Assembly (NCBI RefSeq): GCF_947494055.1
Contig: NZ_CANLTR010000007.1
Location: forward strand, 62,001 to 126,000
Source of the DNA: an uncultured Jannaschia sp.
GTDB lineage: Bacteria; Pseudomonadota; Alphaproteobacteria; Rhodobacterales; Rhodobacteraceae
Direction: 5' to 3'
Length of the DNA stretch: 64,000 bases
Both the position numbers and the translations under genes were made by a program. Shown here piece after piece: positions 18,014 through 26,712 of this stretch. Positions within the stretch are counted from its first letter, which is position 1. Each line of letters opens with the position of its first letter. The notes under the pieces are model-generated. The model searched no databases. It had not been told where the DNA came from and was given only the letters and a program-made list of their open reading frames with translations.

Positions 18014-18976
18014 ATGATCGAAACCACCGCCATCCTGTGGCTCGTCCTCGGCGTCGCATTGCTCGCGCTGGTTCCGTCGATGATCGTCATCACCAGTCAG
18101 CAGCACGTGAAGATCGTCGAGACCTTCGGCAAATTCTCCTCCGTCCGGGGCGCCGGGCTATCGGCGAAGCTGCCTTGGCCGATCCAGACGGCCTCGTCGA
18201 ACTTCTCTCTCAAGATTATGGAGATCGCGGAGGAAGTTACCGTGAAGTCGAGCGACAACGCCTTCGTCACCGTGCCGATCCGCGTCCAGTATCGCGTCAG
18301 CGACAACGGGGCCGAGCAGGCGTTCTACAAGCTCGACGACCCCGAATCGCAGATCCGCTCCTACGTCGTGAACCAGGTCCGCTCGACCGCGTCGGGCCTG
18401 ACCTTCGACGAGCTGTTCCGCAGTCGGGACAATTTCGAACAGGACGTGGAATCGACCCTGAAGGAACGCATGACGTCCTTCGGCTTCCGGATCGAGAACG
18501 TCCTCGTCGACGACCCCCAGCCCAGCCAGCAACTCCGCGAGGCCTTCGACCGCGTGATCGCCTCGCAGCGTCTGAAGGAGGCCGCCGAGAACGAGGGCGA
18601 GGCCGCGCGTCGGCTGGCCGTCGCCAAGGCCAACGCGGAGGGCCAGAGCCTCGAGATCAAAGGCGCGGCCTGGTCGCAGTTCCGCAAGACCATCGCCGAG
18701 GGCAATGCCGAGGCGTTGGAGAACTTCGTCGGCACGACCGGTCTCTCGCCCGCCGAGGCGCTGGTCTTCTTCACATCCGTCAACGAGATGGAAGCCGTTC
18801 GTGATGCAGCCAGCGACGGCGGGCGAGTTGTCTTCGTGGCCGGCTCGGCAGCACGCGGCGGGTCCGACCCCGCGCTGATGGGGATGATGGCGGAGGCGTT
18901 GCCCGAAGATGCGCGCGCGAGGCCCCGCGACCGCACGTCGGACGGCCCGCATCGCCGCGCCCCGAACGGCGGCTGA
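18014..18976 (+). CDS. SPFH/band 7 domain membrane protein
   Basis: 320 residues. One N-terminal membrane helix (TTAILWLVLGVALLALVPSMIVI) is followed by a band 7/prohibitin domain (QQHVKIVETFGKFSSVRGAGLSAKLPWPIQ through about residue 190). A helical region with repeated Glu-Ala and Ala-Asn-Ala-Glu blocks (coiled coil, about 190-240) comes next, then a charged tail. Membrane-anchored SPFH proteins of this kind form oligomeric scaffolds and often assist membrane proteases (HflK/HflC, QmcA). ATG 18014 is set by the GGGAGACAG site and the helix start. Confidence 0.88.
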   Translation: MIETTAILWLVLGVALLALVPSMIVITSQQHVKIVETFGKFSSVRGAGLSAKLPWPIQTASSNFSLKIMEIAEEVTVKSSDNAFVTVPIRVQYRVSDNGAEQAFYKLDDPESQIRSYVVNQVRSTASGLTFDELFRSRDNFEQDVESTLKERMTSFGFRIENVLVDDPQPSQQLREAFDRVIASQRLKEAAENEGEAARRLAVAKANAEGQSLEIKGAAWSQFRKTIAEGNAEALENFVGTTGLSPAEALVFFTSVNEMEAVRDAASDGGRVVFVAGSAARGGSDPALMGMMAEALPEDARARPRDRTSDGPHRRAPNGG

Positions 18977-18991
18977 TCTTCCAGCTTGCGA

Positions 18992-19068
18992 TGGTCGGGG
19001 CGGCGAGATTCGAACTCACGACCCCCTGTACCCAAAACAGGTGCGCTACCAGACTGCGCCACGCCCCG
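18992..19068 (-). tRNA. tRNA-Pro (UGG)
   Basis: Minus-strand cloverleaf of 77 nt including an encoded CCA. Acceptor CGGGGCG pairs with CGCCCCG, the D arm has GCGCAGTCTGGTAGCGC, the anticodon stem CCTGT/ACAGG encloses TTTGGGT (anticodon TGG), and the T arm has GTTCGAATC. Discriminator A. Confidence 0.96.
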
Positions 19069-19108
19069 ACATCCGCGCTCTAGCAGCGCGCAACGCGCGG
19101 GGAAAGAC

Positions 19109-19594
19109 CTACTCGCAGGGCCAGACGGCCGTGTCCTGCGGCAGCGCGGGACTGCGCACCTCATCGCCCGCATCGATCCCGAGGCGCCGCGCCAGCCCGC
19201 CGTTGATCTCCAGCACGGCGAGCGTCGGCGTCCCGGCCGGAATGGCCGTCTCGTCGAGGGGGACCGCATTCTCGTGGACCCGGACGACCTGCCCCTCCGC
19301 GTCGATGAAGACCATATCGAGCGGGATCAGCGTGTTGCGCATCCAGAAGGAGACGCTGCGCTCAGACGGGTAGACGAAGAGCATCCCGGCGAGTTGCGCC
19401 ATCTCTTCGCGGAACATGAGGCCGCGCGCCTGTTCCTCGGGCGTAAGGGCCAGCTCGACGCGGAAACGCACCTTGCCGAACTCCCCGCGCACGTCGACGG
19501 CATTCTCCGAACAACCCTGCGCGAAGACCGGTACGGCCGCCCAGATCAATCCGAGCCCGAACAGGACCGCGTTCAGGCGGTGTAGTCTTCCCAT
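19109..19594 (-). CDS. DUF192 family exported protein
   Basis: 161 residues with a signal peptide ([21 protein letters not shown]) and a DUF192 fold: [53 protein letters not shown], then [15 protein letters not shown]. This small beta-barrel family is widespread and uncharacterised; the export signal places it in the periplasm. ATG at 19594 overlaps the end of the cold-shock gene by 22 nt, so the two form one unit. The start is fixed by the signal peptide; the longer open frame upstream is out of frame with the cold-shock coding sequence. Confidence 0.88.
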   Translation of the reverse strand: MGRLHRLNAVLFGLGLIWAAVPVFAQGCSENAVDVRGEFGKVRFRVELALTPEEQARGLMFREEMAQLAGMLFVYPSERSVSFWMRNTLIPLDMVFIDAEGQVVRVHENAVPLDETAIPAGTPTLAVLEINGGLARRLGIDAGDEVRSPALPQDTAVWPCE

Positions 19595-20109
19595 CTGCGC
19601 ACCTCGACGGCCAATCGTCCCCGCGCACCGTCCAGCGCGCGAATGCAGATTGCCTCCCCGGGTGCAAGATCCGCAAGGCCGAAGCGCCGCAGGACCTCCA
19701 TATGGACGAAGATGTCGTCCTGCGTGCCGAACGCGTTCGCGAAGCCGAAGCCCTTGGCCCGGTCGAACCATTTCACGCGGGCCGGCAGATAGGGCAGGTC
19801 CGCCGGGATCGGCTGAAGGTATTCGGGCGCCGTATCCGCGTCCAATTCCGGCGCTTCGATCGCCAGAACCTCGACCGCTTGGAGCCCCCGGTCGCCGGCC
19901 TGATACGTCAGGCGGATATGCGAGCCGTCGCTCACCGAGGACTGCCCGAAATTGCGCAGGACGTTGACGTGAAGCAACACGTCGCGGTCGACGTCGTCGG
20001 ACACGACGAAACCGAAACCGCGCTGTGCATCGAACCACTTGACTTCGCCCTCGATGACGGGGGCCGCGTCGTGATCTTCGACGGATAGGTCGGCACTGTT
20101 ACTTATCAT
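19573..20109 (-). CDS. Protein with two cold-shock domains
   Basis: 178 residues with two CSD units. Residues about 20-85 contain [19 protein letters not shown] and [13 protein letters not shown]; residues about 110-175 contain [18 protein letters not shown] and [13 protein letters not shown]. Both copies keep the RNP1/RNP2 aromatic residues (KGFGFA, VFVH-like), so both should bind single-stranded nucleic acid. A linker rich in Glu/Asp/Ala separates them. The leader is AT-rich compared with its surroundings, as in many cold-shock genes. Likely an RNA chaperone; temperature control is not shown by the sequence. Confidence 0.9.
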   Translation of the reverse strand: MISNSADLSVEDHDAAPVIEGEVKWFDAQRGFGFVVSDDVDRDVLLHVNVLRNFGQSSVSDGSHIRLTYQAGDRGLQAVEVLAIEAPELDADTAPEYLQPIPADLPYLPARVKWFDRAKGFGFANAFGTQDDIFVHMEVLRRFGLADLAPGEAICIRALDGARGRLAVEVRRWEDYTA

Positions 20110-20264
20110 CGTATGCTTGTCTGCTCTTGTTCTTTCACCTTGATGGTGAATTAAAAATCCAATGCCCGGGATCAAGGTACAGGGCGCGTCCGACGGCGTT
20201 TCCGCCGCAACGTCAGATTGAACGGCGAGATCCGGCCGAGCGATCCGCCTGGACTTATCGGCTG

Positions 20265-20882
20265 TCAGGGATTGAGCCGGTCTACGGTCCAGTTGCTGGT
20301 TTCCGCAGTGGCTCGCACGAACCGGAATCGGTCGTGCAGGCGGAACGCGCCGTCCGCCCAGAGTTCGATCTCCAGCGGCCGGATACGAAACCCGCCCCAG
20401 AATGGTGGCCGGTCCGGGTTCGGACCCTTCACCGCCGTCACCTTGGCGACCTCCGCCATCAGGGCCGCCCGGCTCTCCAGAGGCCGCGATTGCCGCGACG
20501 CCCAAGCGCCCAGACGCGATTGCAGCGAGCGCGATCGGTAATACGCGTCTGCCTGCGCATCCTCCACGCGTTCGACGGTCCCACGGACGCGGACCTGCCG
20601 ACGCAGGGACTTCCAGTGCATGACGAAGGCCGCCTTGCCGCTCGCTTCGATCTCGCGTCCCTTGGTGCCCTCGAAGTTCGTGTAGAAGACGAAGGCGCCG
20701 GGATCGCGCTCGATCTCCTTCAGCAGCACCATGCGCACGTTGGGCATACCGTCGGCATCCACGGTGGCGAGGGCGATGGCGTTCGGATCGTTCGGCTCCG
20801 TCCCGTGCGCTTCCTCGAGCCAGCGCGCCGCGATGGCGACCGGATCGTCCCCCTCGAATATGCCTTCAAGCCTTGGCGCCAT
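20265..20882 (-). CDS. pdxH: Pyridoxamine 5'-phosphate oxidase
   Basis: FMN-dependent oxidation of PNP/PMP to pyridoxal 5'-phosphate (vitamin B6 synthesis and salvage). 205 residues from ATG 20882. Family features: [21 protein letters not shown] (FMN binding), [18 protein letters not shown]-like [19 protein letters not shown], and the C-terminal [18 protein letters not shown]...W. An in-frame ATG at 20909 would give 214 residues and has AAAGG upstream; either is possible. It is divergent from fabI across 79 nt. Confidence 0.92.
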   Translation of the reverse strand: MAPRLEGIFEGDDPVAIAARWLEEAHGTEPNDPNAIALATVDADGMPNVRMVLLKEIERDPGAFVFYTNFEGTKGREIEASGKAAFVMHWKSLRRQVRVRGTVERVEDAQADAYYRSRSLQSRLGAWASRQSRPLESRAALMAEVAKVTAVKGPNPDRPPFWGGFRIRPLEIELWADGAFRLHDRFRFVRATAETSNWTVDRLNP

Positions 20883-20961
20883 CCCGCTGCCCCGCTTCCC
20901 TTGCCGCATCCTGGCCTTTCGCCTATTGCCGGGCGCAAGACAAGTTGCAGGCGGGGGGCCG

Positions 20962-21810
20962 ATGGCGGGGATCATGGACGGCAAGCGCGGGCTCATCATG
21001 GGGCTTGCCAACGAGAAATCCATCGCATGGGGTATCGCCAAGGCCTGCGCGGAACAGGGCGCGGAACTCGCCTTCAGCTATCAGGGCGAGGCATTGAAGA
21101 AGCGCGTCGCGCCGCTCGCGGGTCAGGTCGGCAGTAATATCGTCCTGCCCTGCGACGTGGGCGACGGCGCCTCGATCGACGCGATGTTCACGGAACTCGG
21201 CACGCATTGGGACAATCTCGACTTCATCGTCCACGCGATCGGCTTCTCCGACAAGTCCGAGCTCCGGGGACGCTACCTCGACACCTCGCTCGACAACTTC
21301 CTCAAGACCATGAACATCTCTGTCTATTCCTTCACGGCCGTGCTGCAGCGCGCCGAGAAGATGATGAAGAGCGGCGGCTCGGCCCTGACCCTGACCTATT
21401 ACGGCGCCGAGAAGGTCATGCCGCATTACAACGTCATGGGGCTCGCGAAGGCGGCACTGGAATGCTCGGTGCAGTATCTCGCCGAGGACCTCGGGCGCGA
21501 CGGGATCCGCGTGAACGCCATCTCGGCGGGCACGATCAAGACGCTCGCCGCGTCGGGGATCGGCGACTTCCGCTACATCATGAAGTGGAACGAGTACAAT
21601 TCGCCGCTGCGCCGCACTGTCACCATCGACGAGGTGGGCCAGTCGGCGATGTACCTTCTCTCCGACCTGTCCTCGGCGGTCACGGGAACGATCCACCATG
21701 TCGATGCGGGCTACCACGTCGTCGGCATGAAGAACGTGGAGGCGCCCGACATCACGCTCGACAAGCGTTCGGGCGGCGAGGCGGAGCCGGTGGCGGCGCC
21801 CAAGGGCTGA
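20962..21810 (+). CDS. fabI: Enoyl-[acyl-carrier-protein] reductase (NADH)
   Basis: Last step of fatty acid elongation; target of triclosan-type inhibitors in other bacteria. 282 residues, atypical SDR. Nucleotide-binding [24 protein letters not shown]-type segment ([16 protein letters not shown]); catalytic Tyr-x6-Lys in [29 protein letters not shown]. The C-terminal extension ([13 protein letters not shown]) is unconserved. The stop shares a base with the next ATG (TGATG), linking it to the LysE genes. Confidence 0.96.
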   Translation: MAGIMDGKRGLIMGLANEKSIAWGIAKACAEQGAELAFSYQGEALKKRVAPLAGQVGSNIVLPCDVGDGASIDAMFTELGTHWDNLDFIVHAIGFSDKSELRGRYLDTSLDNFLKTMNISVYSFTAVLQRAEKMMKSGGSALTLTYYGAEKVMPHYNVMGLAKAALECSVQYLAEDLGRDGIRVNAISAGTIKTLAASGIGDFRYIMKWNEYNSPLRRTVTIDEVGQSAMYLLSDLSSAVTGTIHHVDAGYHVVGMKNVEAPDITLDKRSGGEAEPVAAPKG

Positions 21811-22424
21811 TGGACGGGCTCACCGCCGGCCATCTGATCGCCTTCAATGCGGCGTTGTTCTTCGCGGTCGCGGCGCCCGGACCGGCCTTCCTCGTCTGCC
21901 TGCAGGCCGCGCTGCGCGGCGGACAGCGCGAAGGCATCGTGACCGGGATCGGGCTCGCCGTGACGGCCGGCCTGTGGACGCTGGCGGCGCTGTTCGGGCT
22001 CGAGGCGATCTTCGACGCCTATCCGTTCGTCTACACGTCGATGAAGATCGGCGGCGGCCTGCTCGTCCTCGCCTTCGCGATCCAGACCTGGCGCCACGCG
22101 ACCCGCCCGATCGCGGACACGCCACCCGCCTCGCCCCGCCGCGCCTTCCTGCGGGGGTTCCTTCTCAATCTCGGCAATTCGAAGTCGATCCTCTTCTCCG
22201 TCGGCGTCCTCCTCCTGATCTTCCCGCCGAACCTCGGCACCGCCGCCATGCTCCTCGTCACGCTCGACCACATCGTCCTCGAGATCGTGGTCTACGCCAC
22301 CCTCTCGACGCTCGTGTCGCGCGATGCGGTGCGGGACAGATACCTCGCGGCCAAGCCGATCCTGATGCGCGCCATGGGGCTCGTACTCGGCGCCCTCGGC
22401 CTGCGGCTTCTGGTGGCGTCGTGA
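21810..22424 (+). CDS. LysE family exporter (first of a pair)
   Basis: 204-residue inner-membrane exporter of the LysE/RhtB type. N-terminal AAPGPAFLVCLQAALRGGQREGIVTGIGLAVTAGLW is the family signature, with about six hydrophobic segments. Known members export amino acids such as lysine, threonine or homoserine lactones; the substrate here is open. It overlaps fabI by 1 nt and the second LysE gene by 4 nt (GTGA). Confidence 0.88.
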   Translation: MDGLTAGHLIAFNAALFFAVAAPGPAFLVCLQAALRGGQREGIVTGIGLAVTAGLWTLAALFGLEAIFDAYPFVYTSMKIGGGLLVLAFAIQTWRHATRPIADTPPASPRRAFLRGFLLNLGNSKSILFSVGVLLLIFPPNLGTAAMLLVTLDHIVLEIVVYATLSTLVSRDAVRDRYLAAKPILMRAMGLVLGALGLRLLVAS

Positions 22425-23035
22425 GTCCGTTCGCCTTCCTCGGCGTCGCCGCGATCCATCTCGCTGCCGCGATCTCGCCGGGTCAGGCCTTCGTGCTCGC
22501 GGTGCGAACGGCGGCGGCCGAAGGGTTCCGACCCGCCCTCGGCCTCGCGCTCGGCTTCGGGCTCGGCGCCTTCGTCTGGGCCGCCGCCGCAATTCTCGGC
22601 CTGTCGCTGGTGCTCGAGACCCTGCCGCTCCTCTTCACGGCGATGAAGGTCGCGGGCGGGCTGTTCCTCGTCTGGCTCGCGGTGCGAATGTGGCGGCACG
22701 CGCCCGACCCCCTTCCGGTCATCGACCCCGACGCGGCGCCGCGCGGGCTCGCCTCTGCTATCCGCCTCGGCCTGCTCGCCATGCTGGCCAACCCGAAGCC
22801 CGCGATCTTCTTCGGCGCGGTCTTCGTCGGCCTCGTCCCCGCAACGGCGTTACCGTGGGAGAAGGCGGTCGTCCTCCTGAACATCCTCTGGGTCGAGGCG
22901 GCGTGGTACGTCGTCGTCGCCCGTGTCTTCTCCCTGCCCCGTGCCCGCGCCGCCTATGCCCGGCTCAAGACCGTCCTCGACCGCGGGCTTGGCGTCGCGC
23001 TCGGCGCGCTCGGTCTCCGTTTCGCCATTCCCTGA
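22421..23035 (+). CDS. LysE family exporter (second of a pair)
   Basis: 204 residues from GTG 22421, coupled to the preceding exporter. Signature region ISPGQAFVLAVRTAAAEGFRPALGLALGFGLGAFVWAAAAILGL, with glutamine replacing the usual second proline of SPGP, and MLANPKPAIFFGAVF in the fourth helix. The equal length and tandem placement suggest either an old duplication or a heteromeric exporter, but the two proteins are clearly diverged. It is followed 9 nt later by gpt. Confidence 0.88.
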   Translation: MSPFAFLGVAAIHLAAAISPGQAFVLAVRTAAAEGFRPALGLALGFGLGAFVWAAAAILGLSLVLETLPLLFTAMKVAGGLFLVWLAVRMWRHAPDPLPVIDPDAAPRGLASAIRLGLLAMLANPKPAIFFGAVFVGLVPATALPWEKAVVLLNILWVEAAWYVVVARVFSLPRARAAYARLKTVLDRGLGVALGALGLRFAIP

Positions 23036-23044
23036 GAGGTCCTC

Positions 23045-23554
23045 ATGCCCGATCCGCATCCGCTCCCCCACGAGAAAGGCTTCCACATCAGCTGGGACCA
23101 GATCCATCGCGACAGCCGCGCGCTGGCCTGGCGTCTCGACGGACGCGGCCCGGACGACGGCGGCTGGCGGGCCATCGTGGCGATCACGCGCGGCGGCATG
23201 GCGCCCGCGATGATCGTCGCCCGCGAGCTCGGCATCCGCACCGTCGACACGATCTCGGTCAAGTCCTACGACCACCAGACGCAGGGCGCCGCGCAGGTCC
23301 TCTCCCGGCCCGACCCGGAGATGGTCGGCGACGGGACCGGCGTGCTCGTCGTCGACGACCTCGTGGATTCCGGCAAGACGCTGGAAGTCGTCCGCGACCT
23401 CTATCCGAAGGCCCATTTCGCCACCGTCTACGCGAAGCCGAAGGGCGAGCCGATGGTGGACACCTTCATCACCGGGGTAAGCCAGGACACGTGGATCTTC
23501 TTTCCCTGGGACATGGCGCTGCAATACGTCGAGCCCTATCGCGGCCGGGACTGA
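23045..23554 (+). CDS. gpt: Xanthine(-guanine) phosphoribosyltransferase
   Basis: Purine salvage: attaches phosphoribose from PRPP to xanthine or guanine. 169 residues with the PRPP motif [13 protein letters not shown] (residues about 97-109), the region [21 protein letters not shown], and the C-terminal TWIFFPWDM base-binding segment typical of Gpt. ATG 23045 is preceded by GAGAGG. It may be the last gene of the fabI transcript. Confidence 0.93.
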   Translation: MPDPHPLPHEKGFHISWDQIHRDSRALAWRLDGRGPDDGGWRAIVAITRGGMAPAMIVARELGIRTVDTISVKSYDHQTQGAAQVLSRPDPEMVGDGTGVLVVDDLVDSGKTLEVVRDLYPKAHFATVYAKPKGEPMVDTFITGVSQDTWIFFPWDMALQYVEPYRGRD

Positions 23555-23582
23555 ACCCGCCCCTTCTTCTTGGCGCAAATAC

Positions 23583-24920
23583 TCAATCCGCCGTCCGCGC
23601 CCGCAGGCGAAGCCAGATGCCATCGCGCGACCGTACGGTCAGATGCGCGACCGGCACCGGTGTCGGGCCGGCTGGCGAAAGCTCGAACGCGCTTACGATC
23701 GCCGAGACTATCACGACGAGCTCGGCCATTGCGAAGCCCGCACCGGGACAGACCCGCGGCCCGGCGCTAAACGGCATGTAGGCCTGTCGCGCCTGTGCCC
23801 TCGTCTCCGCCCGCTGCCAGCGGTCCGGATCGAAGGCGTCGGGCGCTGCCCAGATCCGTTCGTGCCGATGCAGGTGCCAGGGGCTCAGGACGACCTGCGC
23901 GCCGACGGGCGCGGCACGGCCGCGGAACGTCTCCGGCCGCAGCGTCTCGCGCACCATCATCGGCACCGGCGGATAGAGGCGCAGGGTCTCGCGGACAACG
24001 TTCCGCGTGAAGGTATGCCCGGACAGGTCCGAGACGTTATAACATACGCCTTCGGCAGCGACACGACCCTGCACCTCGGGATGTATCGCCAGCAGATAAA
24101 GCGCCCAGGCCAGCGCCGCCGCAGACGTCTCATGGCCGGCCAGAAAGAAGATCGCCACCTGATCGACCATCTCCGCCGTGGAGAACGGCGTCCCGCTGAC
24201 CGGATCGTGCAGCGTCATGATCCGCGTGGCCAGATCGTCGGGCGCGCGACCTGCCGATATCTCCTCGGCCCGCCGCGCGACGAGCGCCGATACGGCAGCA
24301 CGGATCGCCCGCGCCGCCGCTCGCGTACGGGGCCGGTGAAAGCGGGGCATCCAGTTCGGCAGCGGCAAGAAGGCCGCGAGGTTCAGAAGCGGCTGCGCCC
24401 GCTGATAGGTCCGGAACCCGTCGAAGACCTCGGCCGCCAGCCGGTCCTCGATCGGCACGGAGAACAGCGTCCGGAAGATCACGTCCGCCGCCGCGCGGCT
24501 GGCGACCGCCTCGATCTCGCAGGCGTCCTCCGACAGGCGCGCCACCATAGCCTCCGCGGCCGCGCGGATCGCGGGAAATGCCTGCCGGATCTCCCCGCCC
24601 GCGAAGGCGGGATCGATGATCCGTCGCTGCCGTGCCCATTCCGCCGCATTCGTCACGAAGACCGACCGGCCCAGCATCGGCGCCAGCCCCTCGGTCACGC
24701 GCGTCGACTTCGGAAAATCCTCCGGCCGATCCTTCAACACGAGATCAATCAGTTCCGGGTCGTTCATGAGGTAACTTCGGAAGAACGGCGTCCGGAACTC
24801 GGCCATCCAGGCCCGGTAGAGATGCGCCGGTTGCGCCGACAGGATGTCCCGGCGGAACAGGCGCATGTAGCGCAGCCACCCCGCGCGACCCTGGCGCGAC
24901 GCCGGCTTCGGGGGGATCAC
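23583..24920 (-). CDS. Cytochrome P450
   Basis: 445-residue haem-thiolate monooxygenase. I-helix AGHETSAAALAWAL supplies the acid-alcohol pair for oxygen activation, the K-helix ExxR motif is ETLRLYPPVP, the PERF-like segment is FDPDRW, and the haem loop FSAGPRVCPGAGFAMAE contains the cysteine ligand. The start is GTG 24920, overlapping the upstream hydrolase stop by 4 nt (GTGA), so it is translationally coupled to that gene; the open frame upstream of it is not coding. No ferredoxin or reductase gene is adjacent. Substrate unknown. Confidence 0.92.
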   Translation of the reverse strand: MIPPKPASRQGRAGWLRYMRLFRRDILSAQPAHLYRAWMAEFRTPFFRSYLMNDPELIDLVLKDRPEDFPKSTRVTEGLAPMLGRSVFVTNAAEWARQRRIIDPAFAGGEIRQAFPAIRAAAEAMVARLSEDACEIEAVASRAAADVIFRTLFSVPIEDRLAAEVFDGFRTYQRAQPLLNLAAFLPLPNWMPRFHRPRTRAAARAIRAAVSALVARRAEEISAGRAPDDLATRIMTLHDPVSGTPFSTAEMVDQVAIFFLAGHETSAAALAWALYLLAIHPEVQGRVAAEGVCYNVSDLSGHTFTRNVVRETLRLYPPVPMMVRETLRPETFRGRAAPVGAQVVLSPWHLHRHERIWAAPDAFDPDRWQRAETRAQARQAYMPFSAGPRVCPGAGFAMAELVVIVSAIVSAFELSPAGPTPVPVAHLTVRSRDGIWLRLRARTAD

Positions 24921-26143
24921 GCGGCGCGCCGGGTCGCGGAACGGCCGGAATCGCGCAGGGTCGACGGGCTGTCCTTCCGGGTGGCGAACCTGTCCGCCAG
25001 TCGGAGCGGGCCGGCGGTGACACGAAAATAATCGTACTCCCCTAACCGGCCCTGCAGATTGTCGAAGGCGCAGAGATACTGGAAATGCGCGCGGAAGAAC
25101 CTGCGCCGCAGCTCCCGCTGCTTCGCCGGCGACAACGTGCGCGAGAAGGCGGCGGAGAGGATGCGCGGCCCGGTCCGCACCTGCGGCGCAGCGCCCGACA
25201 CGGCAACAGGGTCGCAAAGCGCGAAGGTGCATCCGTCGCCGGGGGCGGAGATATCGATCCACGGGACGACGTCCTGGCCGCCCATCAGATGAAGGTCGTC
25301 CCGCAACTTGTTGGCTTGCGGAAGGAAGCTTACCATCGGGACGACCTGTCCGAGGCTCAGGAACGCGCACCGCCCTTCGGGAATCCGACCAGCGCGGATC
25401 ATGTCGGCCAGAAGCGACACGCCGATATGGACCCCGGCCGAATGGCCGACGATGAGAACCTCCTCCGCCTCGGTCGCGAGTGACGCGGCGACCCGATCGG
25501 CGAACGCCGCCAGCCGTGCCTCGATGGAAGCGGGGTAGGCCCCGCTCGAGCGCGCCCAGAACGCGTAATCGTGCAGCAGGTACTGGGCGAGGAGGCGATT
25601 GTCGCGAGCCTTGAACCAGCGCAATGTGATCCAGGCCGTGGCGAGCCCCGCCGCGAGCCCGAAGACCAAACCGATCCAGCCCCCGGCCATCACCGCGACG
25701 ACCCACCAGGCAAGGCCGCCGATCACCACGGCGAGGAGCAGCTGCATCAGCAACACGCCCGTCGAGTACGCGACGGCGAGCATCGGACCCTTGCGAAGCC
25801 GCAGCACGCGCAGGAACGTGCCCGACCTGAGATAGGTCCACGCCGTTCTCGCGAGCGATGCGTAGGTCCCCATGACCGAAGCGGACATCCCGTCCGCCAC
25901 AAGATCGGACCAGCCGAGCACCTCGAACTCGGTCCGGGTCCGCGCGCCTTCGATCACCGCTTCGACGATCCAGCTGCGCGCATCCGCACCGGCCGACAGG
26001 TTCAGCTCGTAGCCCGACAGGCGCGCCTGCTCGGCCCCCTCGCGGCGGTAGAGCTCGCGGTAGCGCCGCGGCGGGAACGGATCGAAGCCCGGAATGTAGA
26101 GGACCTTCCGGTGGCGAATCCTGCTCGTGTTCACGTCGGTCAT
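24917..26143 (-). CDS. Membrane protein with alpha/beta-hydrolase motifs, P450 partner
   Basis: 408 residues, not a family I can name. It starts RHRKVLYIPGFDPFPPRRYRELYRREG, resembling an oxyanion-hole loop. Two or three hydrophobic helices follow at about 121-173, and a serine-hydrolase elbow VGHSAGVHIG at 233-237. Later DIDSAPGDG-like (WIDISAPGDGCTFALCDP) and an HFQYLCAFDN segment could hold the acid and His. The membrane part in the middle of the hydrolase fold is unusual. It is coupled to the P450 and divergent from the TusA-like gene. A lipid or sterol-like substrate handled by the pair is a guess. Confidence 0.75.
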   Translation of the reverse strand: MTDVNTSRIRHRKVLYIPGFDPFPPRRYRELYRREGAEQARLSGYELNLSAGADARSWIVEAVIEGARTRTEFEVLGWSDLVADGMSASVMGTYASLARTAWTYLRSGTFLRVLRLRKGPMLAVAYSTGVLLMQLLLAVVIGGLAWWVVAVMAGGWIGLVFGLAAGLATAWITLRWFKARDNRLLAQYLLHDYAFWARSSGAYPASIEARLAAFADRVAASLATEAEEVLIVGHSAGVHIGVSLLADMIRAGRIPEGRCAFLSLGQVVPMVSFLPQANKLRDDLHLMGGQDVVPWIDISAPGDGCTFALCDPVAVSGAAPQVRTGPRILSAAFSRTLSPAKQRELRRRFFRAHFQYLCAFDNLQGRLGEYDYFRVTAGPLRLADRFATRKDSPSTLRDSGRSATRRAA

Positions 26144-26203
26144 GGCTTGCCTCGCTTGGGCCCACGATGGCAGATAGCGGACCGGAGATCAGGGATAATC
26201 TGC

Positions 26204-26413
26204 ATGGACTTGGAAGTGGATGCGCTCGGCCTGCTCTGCCCGTTGCCGGTGTTGCGGCTGCGCAAGCGGATGGCGCCGTTGCCTTCGGGCGCGGAGGTAC
26301 ATCTGCTGGCCGACGATCCGGCGGCACACGTGGACGTGCCGCATTTCTGCGCCGAAGCGGGGCATGCGTTCTTGGGCGTCAAGGGCCAGCGGTTCCGGAT
26401 CCGGAAGGGCTGA
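26204..26413 (+). CDS. TusA-like sulfurtransferase domain protein
   Basis: 69-residue protein of the TusA/SirA/YedF fold: MDLEVDALGLLCPLPVLRLRKRM has the characteristic Cys-Pro-x-Pro at the start of the first helix, and PSGAEVHLLADDPAAHVDVPHFCAEAGH follows. TusA-type proteins relay persulfide sulfur to tRNA thiolation or molybdenum cofactor enzymes. A second cysteine (HFC) is present. It stands alone, divergent from the hydrolase/P450 pair; its sulfur acceptor is not visible. Confidence 0.88.
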   Translation: MDLEVDALGLLCPLPVLRLRKRMAPLPSGAEVHLLADDPAAHVDVPHFCAEAGHAFLGVKGQRFRIRKG

Positions 26414-26583
26414 GGCGGCCTGCTCTGCCGCGGGTGCCAGGCCCGGACAACGCGCATAACGTGCAAACACGCGCGGCGATCCCGCGTCTTTTGCCCTAAC
26501 AAGAGGCGATCCGGCGTCGAAGGGCCGCGCGGCGGCAAACCGGGCTTTTGTGAAACGAACCGAATGTTGACAAAAACGTCCTA

Positions 26584-26619
26584 GCCCGTGGTCTCGGGTC
26601 TTCCCGAGACGGCACGGGC
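26584..26619 (+). promoter_or_regulatory. Long stem-loop upstream of the LysR gene
   Basis: GTCTCGGG (26591-26598) and CCCGAGAC (26603-26610) form a perfect 8 bp stem with a TCTT loop. Outside it GCCCGTG (26584-26590) pairs with CACGGGC (26613-26619) across a 2 nt bulge, giving 15 bp in total. There is no U-run after it. A TTGACA hexamer lies upstream at 26567-26572, without a good -10. It could be an RNA leader element, an operator or a Rho-type terminator for the TusA-like gene. The rest of 26414-26712 shows no other gene apart from the tiny ORF listed next. Confidence 0.45.
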
Positions 26620-26620
26620 C

Positions 26621-26683
26621 ATGACTGACCCGCAAAATCGGAATCATGAGGAGATATCCGCGCTCGGCTCCTATATGGGATGA
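26621..26683 (+). CDS. Possible 20-residue leader ORF before the LysR gene
   Basis: ATG at 26621 comes 1 nt after the stem-loop and opens a 20-codon frame (MTDPQNRNHEEISALGSYMG, then TGA). The stop overlaps an ATG at 26680 that is in frame with the LysR gene (ATGA). No ribosome site is visible in front of it other than the hairpin itself. It may be a leader peptide or chance; no family recognised. Confidence 0.22.
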   Translation: MTDPQNRNHEEISALGSYMG

Positions 26684-26712
26684 CAGGTGCGGACCGGATC
26701 GAGGGCAGCATG

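Noticed and set aside
23583-26327. 914-codon minus frame joining the P450 to sequence across the hydrolase gene
   Set aside because: Only the last 445 codons are P450; upstream the hydrolase is encoded in a different frame. A fusion protein is not supported.
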